Source of the DNA: Bilabrum cf. latius
Lineage: Eukaryota; Bigyra: Bicosoecida; Bigyra; Bicosoecida
NCBI GenBank assembly: GCA_965178125.1
Contig: OZ237754.1
Location: forward strand, 124,001 to 188,000
Direction: 5' to 3'
DNA: 64,000 nucleotides
The notes beneath the pieces were generated by a model that worked only from the letters and a program-made list of their open reading frames with translations, was not told the DNA's origin and made no database searches. Positions 21,740-32,340 of this stretch are shown here, in pieces. Each line of letters begins with the position of its first letter. Position 1 is the first letter of the stretch. A program made the position numbers and the translations under genes.

Positions 21740-24700
21740 ATGTCAGGAAAGCGATCGAAATAGTGGGTAGCGGGGCGTTCACGCAACGCAGCGGATAGGA
21801 GTCGGAGATTCCCCGACTTGTTTCCAAGGGTGTCTGCTCGTTAGTGGGTTCTTGTGGACGCCCATGACGGCAGTTAGATAGCAGGCTCTCGGTAGAGTAT
21901 TCCCGGGTGTGTTGCATCAATGACGAAGATCGCGGTTGCTCTAGCTGCCGTCAATCTTGCTCACGCACTGCCGGGCCTTCTGACAGACATCGTTTCAGTT
22001 TCTCACGAGGCTGCCCGCACGGTGGGAACCACTGCCCACCTCCGCACCGGGGATCGTCTACCACTTCGAGACCTCCTCGCTGGCCTGCTGCTTCCTTCCG
22101 GAAACGATGCGGGGCGGGCGATAGCAGAGCACTGCGGGGCTCGAGCGCTGGCGGCCGGGACCATCCCCCCAGCCCCTCCGCACACCAGCAAGCACGCCAA
22201 GTCCAAGGCCAAGGCCGTGCATAGCGTCTCTCGAGCTGAGCACAAAGAAGGCCGCCGCGCGCTCGTCCGCATGCTTCAGTCATCCGGTGTGCGGTCCAGC
22301 CGCAGGAGCCCTCGAGGATAGAGACGGCGCAGGCGTGGCGGGGCAAAGACAAAGTCCAAGGCAGGGGCAGGGGCAGGCTGTGTCAGGGGAAGGGGCAAAG
22401 GCACGCGTAGAGCCAGGGCCAGCCCCCGTAAGATCCAAGCACCGGCCCACTGCCACAGCCCGCCCTCCCCGCTGCGACTGCACGGCCCTGCCTCGTCCAC
22501 CAATGGCAAGGAGATGGGCACCACTGCCCGACAGCTGCAGTTCGAAGCAGCAGCACCTGGAGCCTCGCCGGATACTGGACCGCCCGGCGAGGACTCTACA
22601 GAGATCAGCGGGGGCTCCCCTCTCGTACGAGTGCCCAAAGAGCCCGTGGCTCCGGAACATGCTGGCGATCGGCAATGTGATCCGCGACACCGGCAACGAG
22701 AAAGTAGAGTAGTGGGCCGGGGCGGTGTTCCGCTGGACTCGCATGTAGCAGACGCAGCCGCGCATCACGCGATGACGAGCGCGCTGTTGTGTTCCCCGCC
22801 CCGCCCGCTGCGTGCCACCGCTGAGGCTGACGGGTCCTTGGCTATGACGTTCGGGCGGGGCGTGCCGGTGACTGCTGTACAGGAGAACGGCGAGAGCGAG
22901 AGCGAGGACGAGGACGGAATGTCTGCAAATGTTGCTGCTGCTGGTGCTGCTGGTGCTGCCACCAGAACCCAACCGAAACCGAGCAGCGCATCCTCGGGGC
23001 AAGAGCCGCAGCACGGTCAGCCGATAGAAGAACCGGCAACCGCTCCACCGACGGCATGGGCAAGGCTGGGCGCCTACACCGCAGATCGAATGCCGGCACG
23101 GCAGCATGTAGCAGCCGAGAAAAGGCGAGAAGATGGCTCCTCTGCCCGGCCCCCCTCCACCCCACCACGGCGCGAGCCCTCGGGGTTTGGCTTCGGCACG
23201 CCGCCGTCGGCCAAGCAGCTGTCTCCAGTGCCCAGCCAGGCCCCCCTGTGGCAGCAGCTCCTGGCCACCCCTGCGCTCCGGCGGGAATGCAGCCGAGCAT
23301 TCGTCGCCTACATGAACCGAGTGGCCAAGGCATGCGGGTGCACTGGGACCCAGTTCGTGAACCCGCATGGGTTGGACTCCCGACCTGCCACCAAGCACCA
23401 GAGCACGCCTGCGGACATCGCTAGGCTGTGCATGCGAGCCATGCAGTCGGAAGTCATCGCAGGCATCGTGAAGCGCAGGATGCACGGGTGCTGGGTGCAG
23501 CGGAGGGTCCGCGAGGCGAAGCTGGGCGCGCTGGTGCGCGACTGCTCCTGGACTGAGAAGACGAGGAGGCGCTTCGGTGGCGAGGACGAGGCTGCCAGCA
23601 GGGTGCTCGCCGGGGCGGACGGCAGCGCAGGTATCAGCAGCGGCGAGCGGGCTCAACCCAGTGCCGTGCCGCCTAGGTCTCCAGGCGCTATGAGCGGAGG
23701 AGCCCCCACCCCGCTGCCGCCGCGGCGAGTTGCCATGCAGCCGGATCGCAGGGTGTGGTGGCGGCTTCGCTGGCGCAACACCAACAAGCTTCTGGTGGAG
23801 AACCGAGAGGCATCCCCGGCGCACCACGTGCTGGGCTGCAAGACGGGTGTCACGCACGCGGCGGGGCCCTGCCTGTGCTCGGTCTTCGAGCGGGGCGGGC
23901 GCCGTGTGGTCTGCGTGGTGATGCGGTGCGGCAACAAGGACCGGCGGTTCGCGGACTCGAGCGCACTCGTGCGCTGGGCGTGGCACAAGCTGGGAGTGGA
24001 TGGACCGGAGCACAGCCCAGCGGGTCCGCTGGAGGGGCACGGGCCGCTCGCACCACTGTGGGACGAGGACGGCGGCTGGCCCTCGGTTCGAGAAGCGGAG
24101 CCTGCAGCAGCTGCGAGCACAACGCGACAGGGGCAGGCGCAGGGCCAAGGGCATGCAGGTGACTTGTGTGCAGTCGAGGCAGCAGTTGTGCGAGAGCATC
24201 AGGAGCAGGAGCAGGAGCAGGAGGGTGTCCCCGTAGTGTCTGACCCGGCAGTCTCTCAAAATGGTGGTCCCAATGGGTCAGCTAGAGACGCAGTAGATCT
24301 AAAGGAGGAAGAAGGCAGCGATGCCGGTGGGTTTTCATCCGATGGGGAAGGGGCGGAGGACGACGAGGACGACGACAGCGACAGCGACGGTGTTGCTATC
24401 GAAGCCGATGAGGAGGAAAGCCACACGGGCAGCGATTCCGAAATCGTCACTGAGGATGCCGATGCTAGAGGCCGCGCCTGCCTGTCAGGCGATGGGTGGG
24501 CTAGCAATAGCGAGGGCGAAGGCGATTCAGACGAGCCAGACCCGGATTCACCTAGGTGCAGCGTGCCATCATCTAGATCGTCATCGCCTCTCCGCGGCCA
24601 CTTGAAACCGCGGTCGTCTCCTCTTGTCTCGCCGAGACCAGCACCTAAGCAGCAGGCGCCAAATCCAAAACATGCTGCCTAGCAGCTGCGAGCCGGGGGC

Positions 24701-25906
24701 TAGCAGGCCGGCAGTTTTGAGCTGCCGCGAATAGATGGTGCCCTTGTGGATAATGGAGCCACATCCTCGACATCCGGAGTGGGTAACTCTGGTCACAGTG
24801 GCCCCGCGGCACCGTCCTCCCCGCGGCGCGTGGGGTCGCGGCGGGGGTTGCAGCTGCGACGATCCATCGGCAGTGCAGCTTCAGGGGCCAGCGCCGATGC
24901 CGATGCTGGCGGAATTCCGGCGGCAGACGCGCGAAGGTCAAGACCGACCGAGCAGCCGCGGAGGGACTTGCCCTCGCAGACCCGCCCACATGTTTCCATG
25001 CAAGCTCGAGCACTGGAAGGGCCCGCGACAGCAAGGGACTCACGACCGGTGCTGGTGCACGTGAGCAGGCTGCCTCTCGCAGAGCTGAGGACGGGGGACC
25101 AGCATGACCCGCTGAAGCGATCGGTGAGCTTTCACGGCCCACCCAGAGCGCAAGACGGGTATGCTGGCTCGGAGGCACCGGCGGCGTTGCGTGCAGGTTC
25201 TGCACGTGCTTCCAGGAGCGGTCGCCATATTGCATCACAGTGGGCTAGTGGGCATCGCGTGACGAATGCAAGGGGGCGACCTGGTGTGGGCTTGCCCAGC
25301 AGCATGGTGTCCGCTCGAGCTTCAGCACTAGGTGCGGGTCGATCCAGATTGCTAGCTCCCGCCGCAGATGCGGGCGTGGGTGCGGGTGTGAGGCGGGGGG
25401 GCAGCAGCAGCAGCAGCCTGCAGTCGGAGTCAGGGGGTGTGCCTTGGTCCTGGGCTGCTCCTCGAGACATGCAGGCAGTGGGCATGGGGGTATCTCGGGC
25501 TTTCGGAGCACCGGGGCAGGGGCGGGGTACTGACGGCGGGCACAGTCCGGCGAGTGCCAGAGCCGGTGGTGGTGGTGCCGCTGGTCAGGGCACCATTGCA
25601 AACGCGAGTGGGCTAGGTGGTGCGCAGTGGGCAGGCGTGCGGGCGGGATGGGGGCGCGGGATAGCAGTGTAGCAGCAGCAGCAACAGCGCTCTGGGCCGC
25701 AGCCCCGACTCGGTGTCCTCGGCGTGGTGCGCGTGCAGAGGCAGGGTGTGAGCCGCCTCCAGCGGACCAGGAGGCTCGTGGCCTTCAGCCGCAGCAGGAC
25801 ACGGATTGCTGCCGCAGCCTCGAGAACAGATGATGTGCAGTCGGCTGCGGCTAGCGCACGAAGTTTGGGGCCGCCTGGCTTGGTAGCTCGGAGGATGCAC
25901 AGCTGA
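21740..25906 (+). CDS. D-alanyl-D-alanine carboxypeptidase (peptidase S11), expanded
   Basis: Bacterial-type DD-peptidase fold. All three active-site motifs are present: SMTK (Ser60, Lys63), SGN (Ser120-Asn122) and KTG (Lys701-Gly703), plus WVLVDAHDGS before SMTK and FVAYMNRVAK...FVNPHGLD near residue 540. SGN and KTG are ~580 residues apart against roughly 100 in bacterial PBP5, because of long low-complexity insertions; a ~650-residue acidic and Gly/Ser/Gln-rich tail follows KTG. In-frame TAGs lie at 21761, 21842, 21875, 21893, 22319, 24680, 24701 and 25670, the last followed by five Gln codons; the end is TGA 25904. Four TAGs flank the catalytic serine. ATG 21740 follows an in-frame TGA at 21728. 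Substrate may be plastid, prey or cell-wall peptidoglycan (inference). Confidence 0.85.
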
Positions 25907-26341
25907 CAGCGGGTTCGGTGTGGGCTTGCTTGCGACCATCTCGATCCCGCCCCGATTGGAATCAGGCCACACGCGCAGTGAGTGCCTGTTTCGGCAAGTC
26001 GAATCAAGGTACAGCGTACAATTTGCTTGTTTTGTCGTTGCGTGACAATACGATTAGCTGTTGTTGCTCAGCAGGGGTGCATTAGCACCTGCTCAGCCGG
26101 GGTGCGTTAGACTGGTCGGGTACCATCTGCGCTTCAATCGAGACATAGACGGCCGTGTCGTTCACTTCGTTAGCTACATAGGAGATTCATCAAATCGATG
26201 GCCACCCGGATCACGCGACGAGTGCTTCCTACCTGTGAAGCAGAACTGGCACCTGCGAGGCCCGTGCAAACGGCAAGTCCGACGACGAGCAAGACGCCCG
26301 CCCCGAAAGGTGTGCGCCAGTCACGATATTCTCAAAATCAA
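25907..26341. other. Intergenic / 5' leader region
   Basis: AT-richer than its neighbours. The next gene's frame is open from an ATG at 26198, but the signal peptide begins at the ATG at 26342, so 26198-26341 is either a leader or an N-terminal extension. Nothing else seen. Confidence 0.45.
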
Positions 26342-29300
26342 ATGTCACGCGCTGCACGGGTTCGGGTCGTTTGGATGGCTTGCGTTGCCGCAACGCTAGT
26401 TGCCGCCCGGGCTCCCACGCCTCGCGTGCGGCCTCTCGATGTGCTGGTGCCGCGCGGATCAGCTGTGGCAACACGGCTAGAGGCGGACGTGAGGATCCCT
26501 GACGGCGATGGCTCGGAGCTCAGCTTCCCGCTCCAGCTGTCCCCTCGCAGCGTCGGAGGCGCCAATGCGACGGTCCGCCGCGTGCTCGCCGTGTCCGTCC
26601 ACGGCATCTACCACCCTGCCGCGGCCGACCTGGAGATCGAGCTGCGGCACGCACCGTCCGGCCGAAGCGCGATGCTGGTGGGCGAGCTCTCTCCACTGGC
26701 CAGGGGCATCGCACCGCAGTTTGACGTGGCCGAGGCAGCCTCCCGGGCCGCCTCGCTGGGCAAGACCCTCGACCTGCCGCAGCTGCGGGGCCCAGGGAGC
26801 GCGGGGTCCACGACAGCGGAATCGGTCTCGTACACCCCCGGTCACATCTCGGAGCGGCTGAGCATCGGCCGCCCGCTCACCAGAGAGGCCGCGTCCTCCT
26901 CCTCGGCGTGGGGGGGCAGGCGCGGCGGGTCGCGCGCCGGCCCCTCCGACGCGGGCTTCGGAACCTCCTCCTCGGCAGACGCCGCCGCGCGTGCCGCCAT
27001 AGCATACGAAGAGGCCGCCAGGGGGCAGCCCGTGGACCTGGCCTTCCGCGACTCGGCCGCCAGGAACCTTCTCACCTAGCCCGAACCGGGATCGCCGGGA
27101 GACCACGGCGGCCGGCCCCAGCAGCAGACGGTGCTGGCGACGGGAGGACGAGGAGCCGCGGGCGCCTCCGTGGACGGTGACGCCAGCGCGTTTTTCAGCT
27201 CCGAGTCCGTGTCCCACACGGGCGTGCCCCCCGATTCCGGGTCCCCTTCTGCGTGGTGGGAAGCCCCGCTGGACCCAGCGCTGGCCGCCGACCCGGCGCT
27301 CGCGATCTCACTGGGGGGCCCCCTTGTGCACGAGCTCAGGATCTGGCCCCGGCGGCCCGAGCCGCGGGTGGGTGCTGTGCAGGTGATCCGCCTGCGAGCC
27401 GATGGGTCCCTGCTGGGGGGCTCCTTCCGGCTGCGGTGGAGCGCGCCGGGGCAGCCGGGGAACAACAGCGGGTCCATGACGGGGCCCATCGTGCCCGATG
27501 CGGTTGCAACCGTCGGGGAGGAGGACCCGGCCGCGCTGGCGGGCACGGGCCGGGCCCCCGGCGAGAGCCTGGAGGCCCGGTTGCTGGCACTCCCTGGGAT
27601 GCCCGCGATCGAGGTCACGAGGACCGTGCGCTCGGGGCCCGGGCTGGGGGGCGGGGGCGGGGCCGCGGTGGACTGGAGGGTCACGTTCCGCAGCCCGGGC
27701 CCCCAGCCCGAGGTGCGGGGAGGTGGTTCCGCAGGCGCGGCGTCGCTCCCGGACGGATCGGTCGAGCTGGCCGCGTCCGGCTTTGCCGGGGGCGATTTCG
27801 CGGCGGGCGACTCGTTCGGGCCCGGGTCGTGGTCCGGGACTGGGGCGCAGGGGCAGGCGGCGGTGGACCCCGAGGCTGGTGTGGGGAGGTTCGGCAGCGG
27901 CGCGGGTGGGGGATCCGCCGCCCTGGGCGCCTCTCGGACGGCCGTGAGCTCCCGCTGGACGGCTCCGCTGGTGGACGGTCCCGGCGCCAGGGTGGAGGTG
28001 TGGACCGAGAGGGAGGGGCGAGCGGACGTGACGCAGGGAACAGCGGACTCCGCAGGGGCAGAGGGTGCTCTCATCTCGGTGGGCGGATCTCTGGGCCCCT
28101 GCCGCGTGATGCTGCTGCCCTCTGCCCTGGGCGACGCGACGCTGGGCCAGGCGCGGTAGCAGGCCCTTTGGGAGGCGCAGCTGACGGGGGCAGAGGAAGG
28201 GGCCCAGGGAACAAGCATGGTGGGCCCGGAGGTCGTCCTCGAGGTGGGGGGCGACTCGGCTGCAGCGACCAGCGGCGCAAACCCCCCGACCAACGGCTCC
28301 TCCGCGCAGACCCAGTCGGCGAGCGCGGGGCAGCCAGGCGTGCGCGCACTCTGGGTGAGAGTACAGAGAGAGGACCGGCTGCCCCTGGCGCTGGCAGAGG
28401 TGGCTGCATTCGAGGCAGAGCCGCGGGCGTGGGGACCCTCGCTGGACCCGGAATCCCAGGGAACAAGGCCATAGGCACAGCCCTACCTTCCGCTCGCAGC
28501 TGCGGCCGCCCCAGCCCGGCCGCTCAGCCGGTGGGCCAGGGGAGACGCGGTGGTGGGCGGATTTAGGCAGGGAGGGGCCTCCTCGCCCTGGCTCGCGGGG
28601 ACGGCCCCTGTCTCTGTGCTGGCCCAGCAGCGGCTGGGTCCCGCCCTGTCCGGCGTGCCTGCGGCTGGCACCTGGGTGCTCGCCATCCGTGACAGGAGGA
28701 GGAGGAGGCTGGCCTCAGAGGGGGCTGCTGCCGCCGGTCGCGCCCCCACCTCTGCGGAGCGCGTGCTGGTGGAGCAGGGAGCTGGCTCACTCTCCGGATG
28801 GTCGCTGCATCTGGAGGTGTGGCCAGGGGTAAGCGAGGATCCGGATCCCGATGGGGAGGGAGTGCTGGTGCAGGCCATTGGTGGGGGGGGAGCTACGACG
28901 GGGAACAACGGGACCACTGGGGCTGCGTCGCTTGAGCTGTCTCCCAGCTCCGGCTCGCTGGCCGCTCCCCTGCTGTTCCCCGGGTCACCAGCCAACGTGA
29001 GCGCGTTTTCTGACGTCAGCTTCGAGGTGACCCGCCTGCCCGCCTTCGGCCGGCTCTTCGCAGGGACGCTGGCGGGGGCTTCGCTGCCCATGGCGGGCGC
29101 AGATGCGGCGGCTAGCGGGACGGGAAGCGGCGGGGGCAACGGCACGGCTGCGACTGCGCAGCGGCTGGGGGCAGCGGCGGCCGGGCAGTTGCTGCTAGCG
29201 GAACCATCCAGCGCGGTGCACCGCCAACCCTGCGGCCCCGCGCAGGGCGGGGCCGGGTGCCCACTGACGTTCGGACTGGGGCCGCGCGCCGCCCCCGTGG

Positions 29301-29767
29301 AGCCGCTCCCGCTGGTGCTGCCTCTCGCGCTCGGGGCCGCCTCGGCTGCCGGGGGGTACGAGCAGGGTACGGCGGAGGGGCAGCAGCCCGGCGAGGACCG
29401 GCTGGCGGGCCGGGGGCCGCTCCTGGGGCTGCAGCCGGGCCAGAGCGGGGGCGGGGGCGCGGCGGCCTTGCCGTCGCAGCGGCTGGGCGCGGGGACCTCG
29501 GCGCACGCTGCCGTGTACGAGCCGAGCGCGGGGTTCTTCGGCGAGGACGAGGCATGGGTTCGAGCTTGCGTCGGGGCGGGCGGGCAGTGCTCTCCAGAGG
29601 CGCGAATCTTATTTCGAGTCCGGAAATGCCGGTCTGCGAAATCAGCGCTGGGCGTGATGACGGGCTAGAGCAGCGGGAGCGGCAGCGCTTTGCAAGACGT
29701 TGCGCTGGATTCGGCTGCCGCTGATATTGCTTGCGCTTCAGATCGAGCTGTGCAAGACCGGTGGTAA
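26342..29767 (+). CDS. Secreted protein with P-domain-like modules
   Basis: MSRAARVRVVWMACVAATLV then AARA is a signal peptide. The frame crosses TAG at 27077, 28157, 28472 and 29666 and ends at TAA 29765. Two segments resemble the P/Homo-B jelly-roll of proprotein convertases: the first with VHGIYHPAAADLEIELRHAP...FRDSAARNLL, the second with GTWVLAIRD...GSLSGWSLHLEVWPG. Between them, GGSFRLRWSAP...LEARLLALPGMPAIEVTRTV resembles the repeated surface modules of large protist extracellular proteins. No protease domain is present, so a structural or adhesive role is more likely than proteolysis. Very high GC and many Gly/Ala-rich linkers. 1,141 residues from this start; 48 more if the ATG at 26198 is used. 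Confidence 0.72.
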
Positions 29768-29889
29768 ATTGAAGGCGGCGTTGCAATCATACTGATGCGT
29801 CGCGACAATTTATATGGCAGGGATCCAGAGCATATAATCATTACAAAAACACTGTAATTGTAATCTCTAAAAAGCCAGCCTCGGTAATT

Positions 29890-29960
29890 GCTCTCATGAT
29901 GTAGTGGAAGCATGCCTGACTTCTAATCAGGTCGCCCGGGATCAAGCCCCGGTGGGAGTA
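29890..29960 (+). tRNA. tRNA-Arg (anticodon UCU)
   Basis: A complete cloverleaf can be folded: 7-bp acceptor stem GCTCTCA/TGGGAGT (two G-U pairs), 4-bp D stem ATGT/GCAT with loop AGTGGAA, anticodon stem CCTGA/TCAGG with loop CTTCTAA (anticodon TCT, reads AGA), 4-nt variable loop, T stem CCGGG/CCCGG with loop ATCAAGC, discriminator A. The ACTTCTAAT context matches eukaryotic tRNA-Arg(UCU). The T loop begins with A instead of the usual T, a mild oddity. No intron. Confidence 0.88.
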
Positions 29961-30031
29961 GCGATTTTGGCAACTTTTTATTATCGCTTAGGACGAGGCT
30001 CCGGTCTTCCAAGGAGAAGCTGAACCAGTAG

Positions 30032-30134
30032 TTTTGAGCTAGTGCTGGCCATTTTGCCAGAGAGGCCACCATGCGCTGGTGAGGCGATTCAAACATCATC
30101 CGTACGCAACGATCTCCATCCCTGGCCGGTCCTG
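30032..30134 (-). repeat. Dispersed repeat R2, copy 1
   Basis: 103 bp matching 32341-32443 with only a few mismatches; weaker similarity continues about a dozen bases further right. Read on the minus strand it contains the last codons of an open frame (QDRPGMEIVAYG, stop TGA) and the start of its 3' untranslated region. Confidence 0.9.
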
Positions 30135-30239
30135 CTTCTTCTTGCCAGTGGCGGCTCTGGTGCCACGGAGGAGCAGGTAGCCGATATCGGACCTAATGGA
30201 CTTCAGCAGGGACAGGATGCTAACGATGCACCCACGCAT
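30096..30239 (-). CDS. Possible 47-residue small protein
   Basis: ATG at 30239, TGA at 30096. It begins MRGCIVSILSLLKSIRSDIG and ends QDRPGMEIVAYG, the same last twelve residues as the gene at 32405-33337. It lies between repeats R1 (upstream) and R2 (its 3' end). It could be a real short gene, or a truncated relative made by duplication of a 3' end. No family recognised. Confidence 0.3.
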   Translation of the reverse strand: MRGCIVSILSLLKSIRSDIGYLLLRGTRAATGKKKQDRPGMEIVAYG

Positions 30240-30295
30240 GGGCAACTCGCTCAAGCCGACCCGGACAGACCGGCGCCGAAAGTTGAAGAACTTTC

Positions 30296-30343
30296 GATAG
30301 GTTTTGTTGTGTGTGATTATCTCAATACGTTATTTACGGACGG
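30296..30343 (-). repeat. Dispersed repeat R1, copy 2
   Basis: 48 bp matching 20204-20251 with three mismatches. It lies just upstream of the 47-residue minus-strand frame, in the same orientation relative to coding as copy 1. Confidence 0.85.
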
Positions 30344-30703
30344 ACCTATATTATTGCTTGCGAGAGCCAGTCCAACACCCGTCCAACTTGGCTAACGCTT
30401 CTATCGTAAATACTCTGTATATGTGAGGTAGTGCATCTAGGATGGTATCGTCCAAGAGACGGGTGCGAGAAAGAGCACCTGCCCTGGAAAGAGCCAGATT
30501 GATACAGGACGCATACCCAACCCCTTCTTTGCCGAATTGGCTATCAACGGGTGCGCAGTGATATATGGCTACATCTCTTGTTTTCCGTTTCCGTGATTGA
30601 CCTCTTCCTTCCCCACCCAGAGCAGAGACGTAACTTTGATTGCGTTGGTGTCGCCACCCGTCAGCACCAAAGGTATCCTCTGCTCCCGTAAGCGCATCTG
30701 AGG

Positions 30704-31840
30704 ATGCGTAGCCTAGCGGCGGTTGTTCTTGGATGTGTACTTCTGCATGGCGCTCAGGCAAGAGGTTCGCTCCGGTAGAACCGCAACAGAGCAGCGTCGT
30801 CAGAGAAGCCAATCACGTACTTCACCCGCGGTACCGGCATAAGGGTGCACGAAGATTTGCACGCGTTCAAGTGCGACGCCGGAAAGCTTCTTGAGAGGGA
30901 AGAAGCAAGAACGGATCATCTCCCCGCTGGAGAAATTCTGCCGCAGCGTCGCTGGCTCTACGCGAATGGCATCACGCTGCGCATGCAGCAGGACTGCAAC
31001 CTCGTCATATAGAGGGACGACCAGCCGATCTTCTCCTCCTACACGAGTGAAATAGCCAGTAAGTGCGCGCTTGTTATCACTGGAGACGAGTGCAGTACCC
31101 GGGGCGACCTGGCAATTGTTGACACTGAGACTGGTCAGTACATCTGGCGAGTGGCTTCATCGGTGTTGGGCCCTGGTGCAGACATGCTCAAGCTGCAGAA
31201 GGACGGAAACCTGGTGCTTTTCCTGCAGGGCGGACATATTGTCTGGACTTCGGACACCGCAGGCGCCACGGAGGAGAACAAGGACGACAAAGGCTTCGGC
31301 AAGCGCGCCACCCTGCTCAGCCTTGCGCTGTACCAGGATGACTCGATACATTCTTGCAATGTCCAGGGCATGAAGAAGCGCTATTGGGCAAATATGAAGA
31401 ATTTTCTCGGGCAGGGTTGGATTCTGCACCAAGGCGAGAAGCTGACGGATGACTATGGCTACCAGGGGAGCTTCGATCTCGTGGTGCAACACGACTGCAA
31501 TTTGGTCTTTTACGACTATTGGGGAAAGGTACGGTTCAGCAGCAACACACCCGGCAAGGCCAAGAAGTGCGCGCTCATCATCACCGGAGACGATTGCACC
31601 CACGCCGGCGACCTGGCGCTGATCGATCTCGACACGGGCAAGTACGTATGGGCCGCGCTCACCTCCTTCGCCAGAACTGCCAAGCTCCGCCTCCAGGTCA
31701 CCAAATAGCTGGCATTTATGTCCGAGATGCCGAACGGTGATCATGCAATCTTGTGGACCACTATGGACCGCTATCAGGAGACTGGCCGCAAGTACGTGGG
31801 GCCGCTCGATGGCGACCTCGTTGCCCAGTACATCTTCTGA
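30704..31840 (+). CDS. Secreted B-lectin (GNA-type mannose-binding) protein
   Basis: ATG 30704 begins a signal peptide (MRSLAAVVLGCVLLHGAQA). The 378-residue frame crosses TAG at 30776, 31010 and 31706 and ends at TGA 31838. It holds repeats of the bulb-lectin fold with the carbohydrate motif Q-x-D-x-N-x-V-x-Y: MQQDCNLVI-TAG, LQKDGNLVLF and VQHDCNLVFY, plus a degenerate last one (LQVTK-TAG-LAF). Pairs such as CALVITGDECSTRGDLAIVD and CALIITGDDCTHAGDLALID show internal duplication. The VQHDCNLVFY site is intact; the others have lost the Tyr. If UAG is Gln, the first site has Gln in place of Tyr. A secreted sugar-binding role is likely. The gene lies between repeats R2 copy 1 and copy 2. Confidence 0.82.
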
Positions 31841-31849
31841 GATGGCAAT

Positions 31850-32293
31850 GATCTCAGGGGGATAGTGCGTGCTAGGCCGAGGCTTTGATCTCAGGGGGAT
31901 AGTGCGTGCTAGGCCGAGGCTTTGATCTCAGGGGGATAGTGCGTGCTAGGCCGAGGCTTTGATCTCAGGGGGATAGTGCGTGCTAGGCCGAGGCTTTGAT
32001 CTCAGGGGGATAGTGCGTGCTAGGCCGAGGCTTTGATCTCAGGGGGATAGTGCGTGCTAGGCCGAGGCTTTGATCTCAGGGGGATAGTGCGTGCTAGGCC
32101 GAGGCTTTGATCTCAGGGGGATAGTGCGTGCTAGGCCGAGGCTTTGATCTCAGGGGGATAGTGCGTGCTAGGCCGAGGCTTTGATCTCAGGGGGATAGTG
32201 CGTGCTAGGCCGAGGCTTTGATCTCAGGGGGATAGTGCGTGCTAGGCCGAGGCTTTGATCTCAGGGGGATAGTGCGTGCTAGGCCGAGGCTTT
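31850..32293. repeat. 37-bp minisatellite, exactly 12 copies
   Basis: Twelve head-to-tail, essentially identical 37-bp units (starting gatctcagggggatagtg, ending ggccgaggcttt), 444 bp in all. There are no variable spacers, so it is not a CRISPR. It starts 10 bp after the lectin stop codon and ends 47 bp before repeat R2 copy 2. The uniformity implies recent expansion. It seems to be non-coding. Confidence 0.97.
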
Positions 32294-32340
32294 GGTCTTC
32301 CGAGATAGTATCAATGCTCTGGGCGAAGCTCGACACGTGA

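Noticed and set aside
22280-24259. Long open frame on the minus strand opposite the S11 peptidase
   Set aside because: A GC-rich shadow frame; it has no family motifs, whereas the plus strand has all S11 motifs.
29890-29960. tRNA with CUA anticodon (the loop contains CTA)
   Set aside because: CTTCTAA puts TCT at loop positions 3-5; a shifted loop would break the 5-bp anticodon stem CCTGA/TCAGG.
30351-30812. 153-residue minus-strand frame next to the lectin gene
   Set aside because: It overlaps the lectin signal peptide region on the other strand and has no motifs; probably chance.
31850-32293. CRISPR array
   Set aside because: Units are head to tail without spacers, and the genome is eukaryotic; it is a minisatellite.
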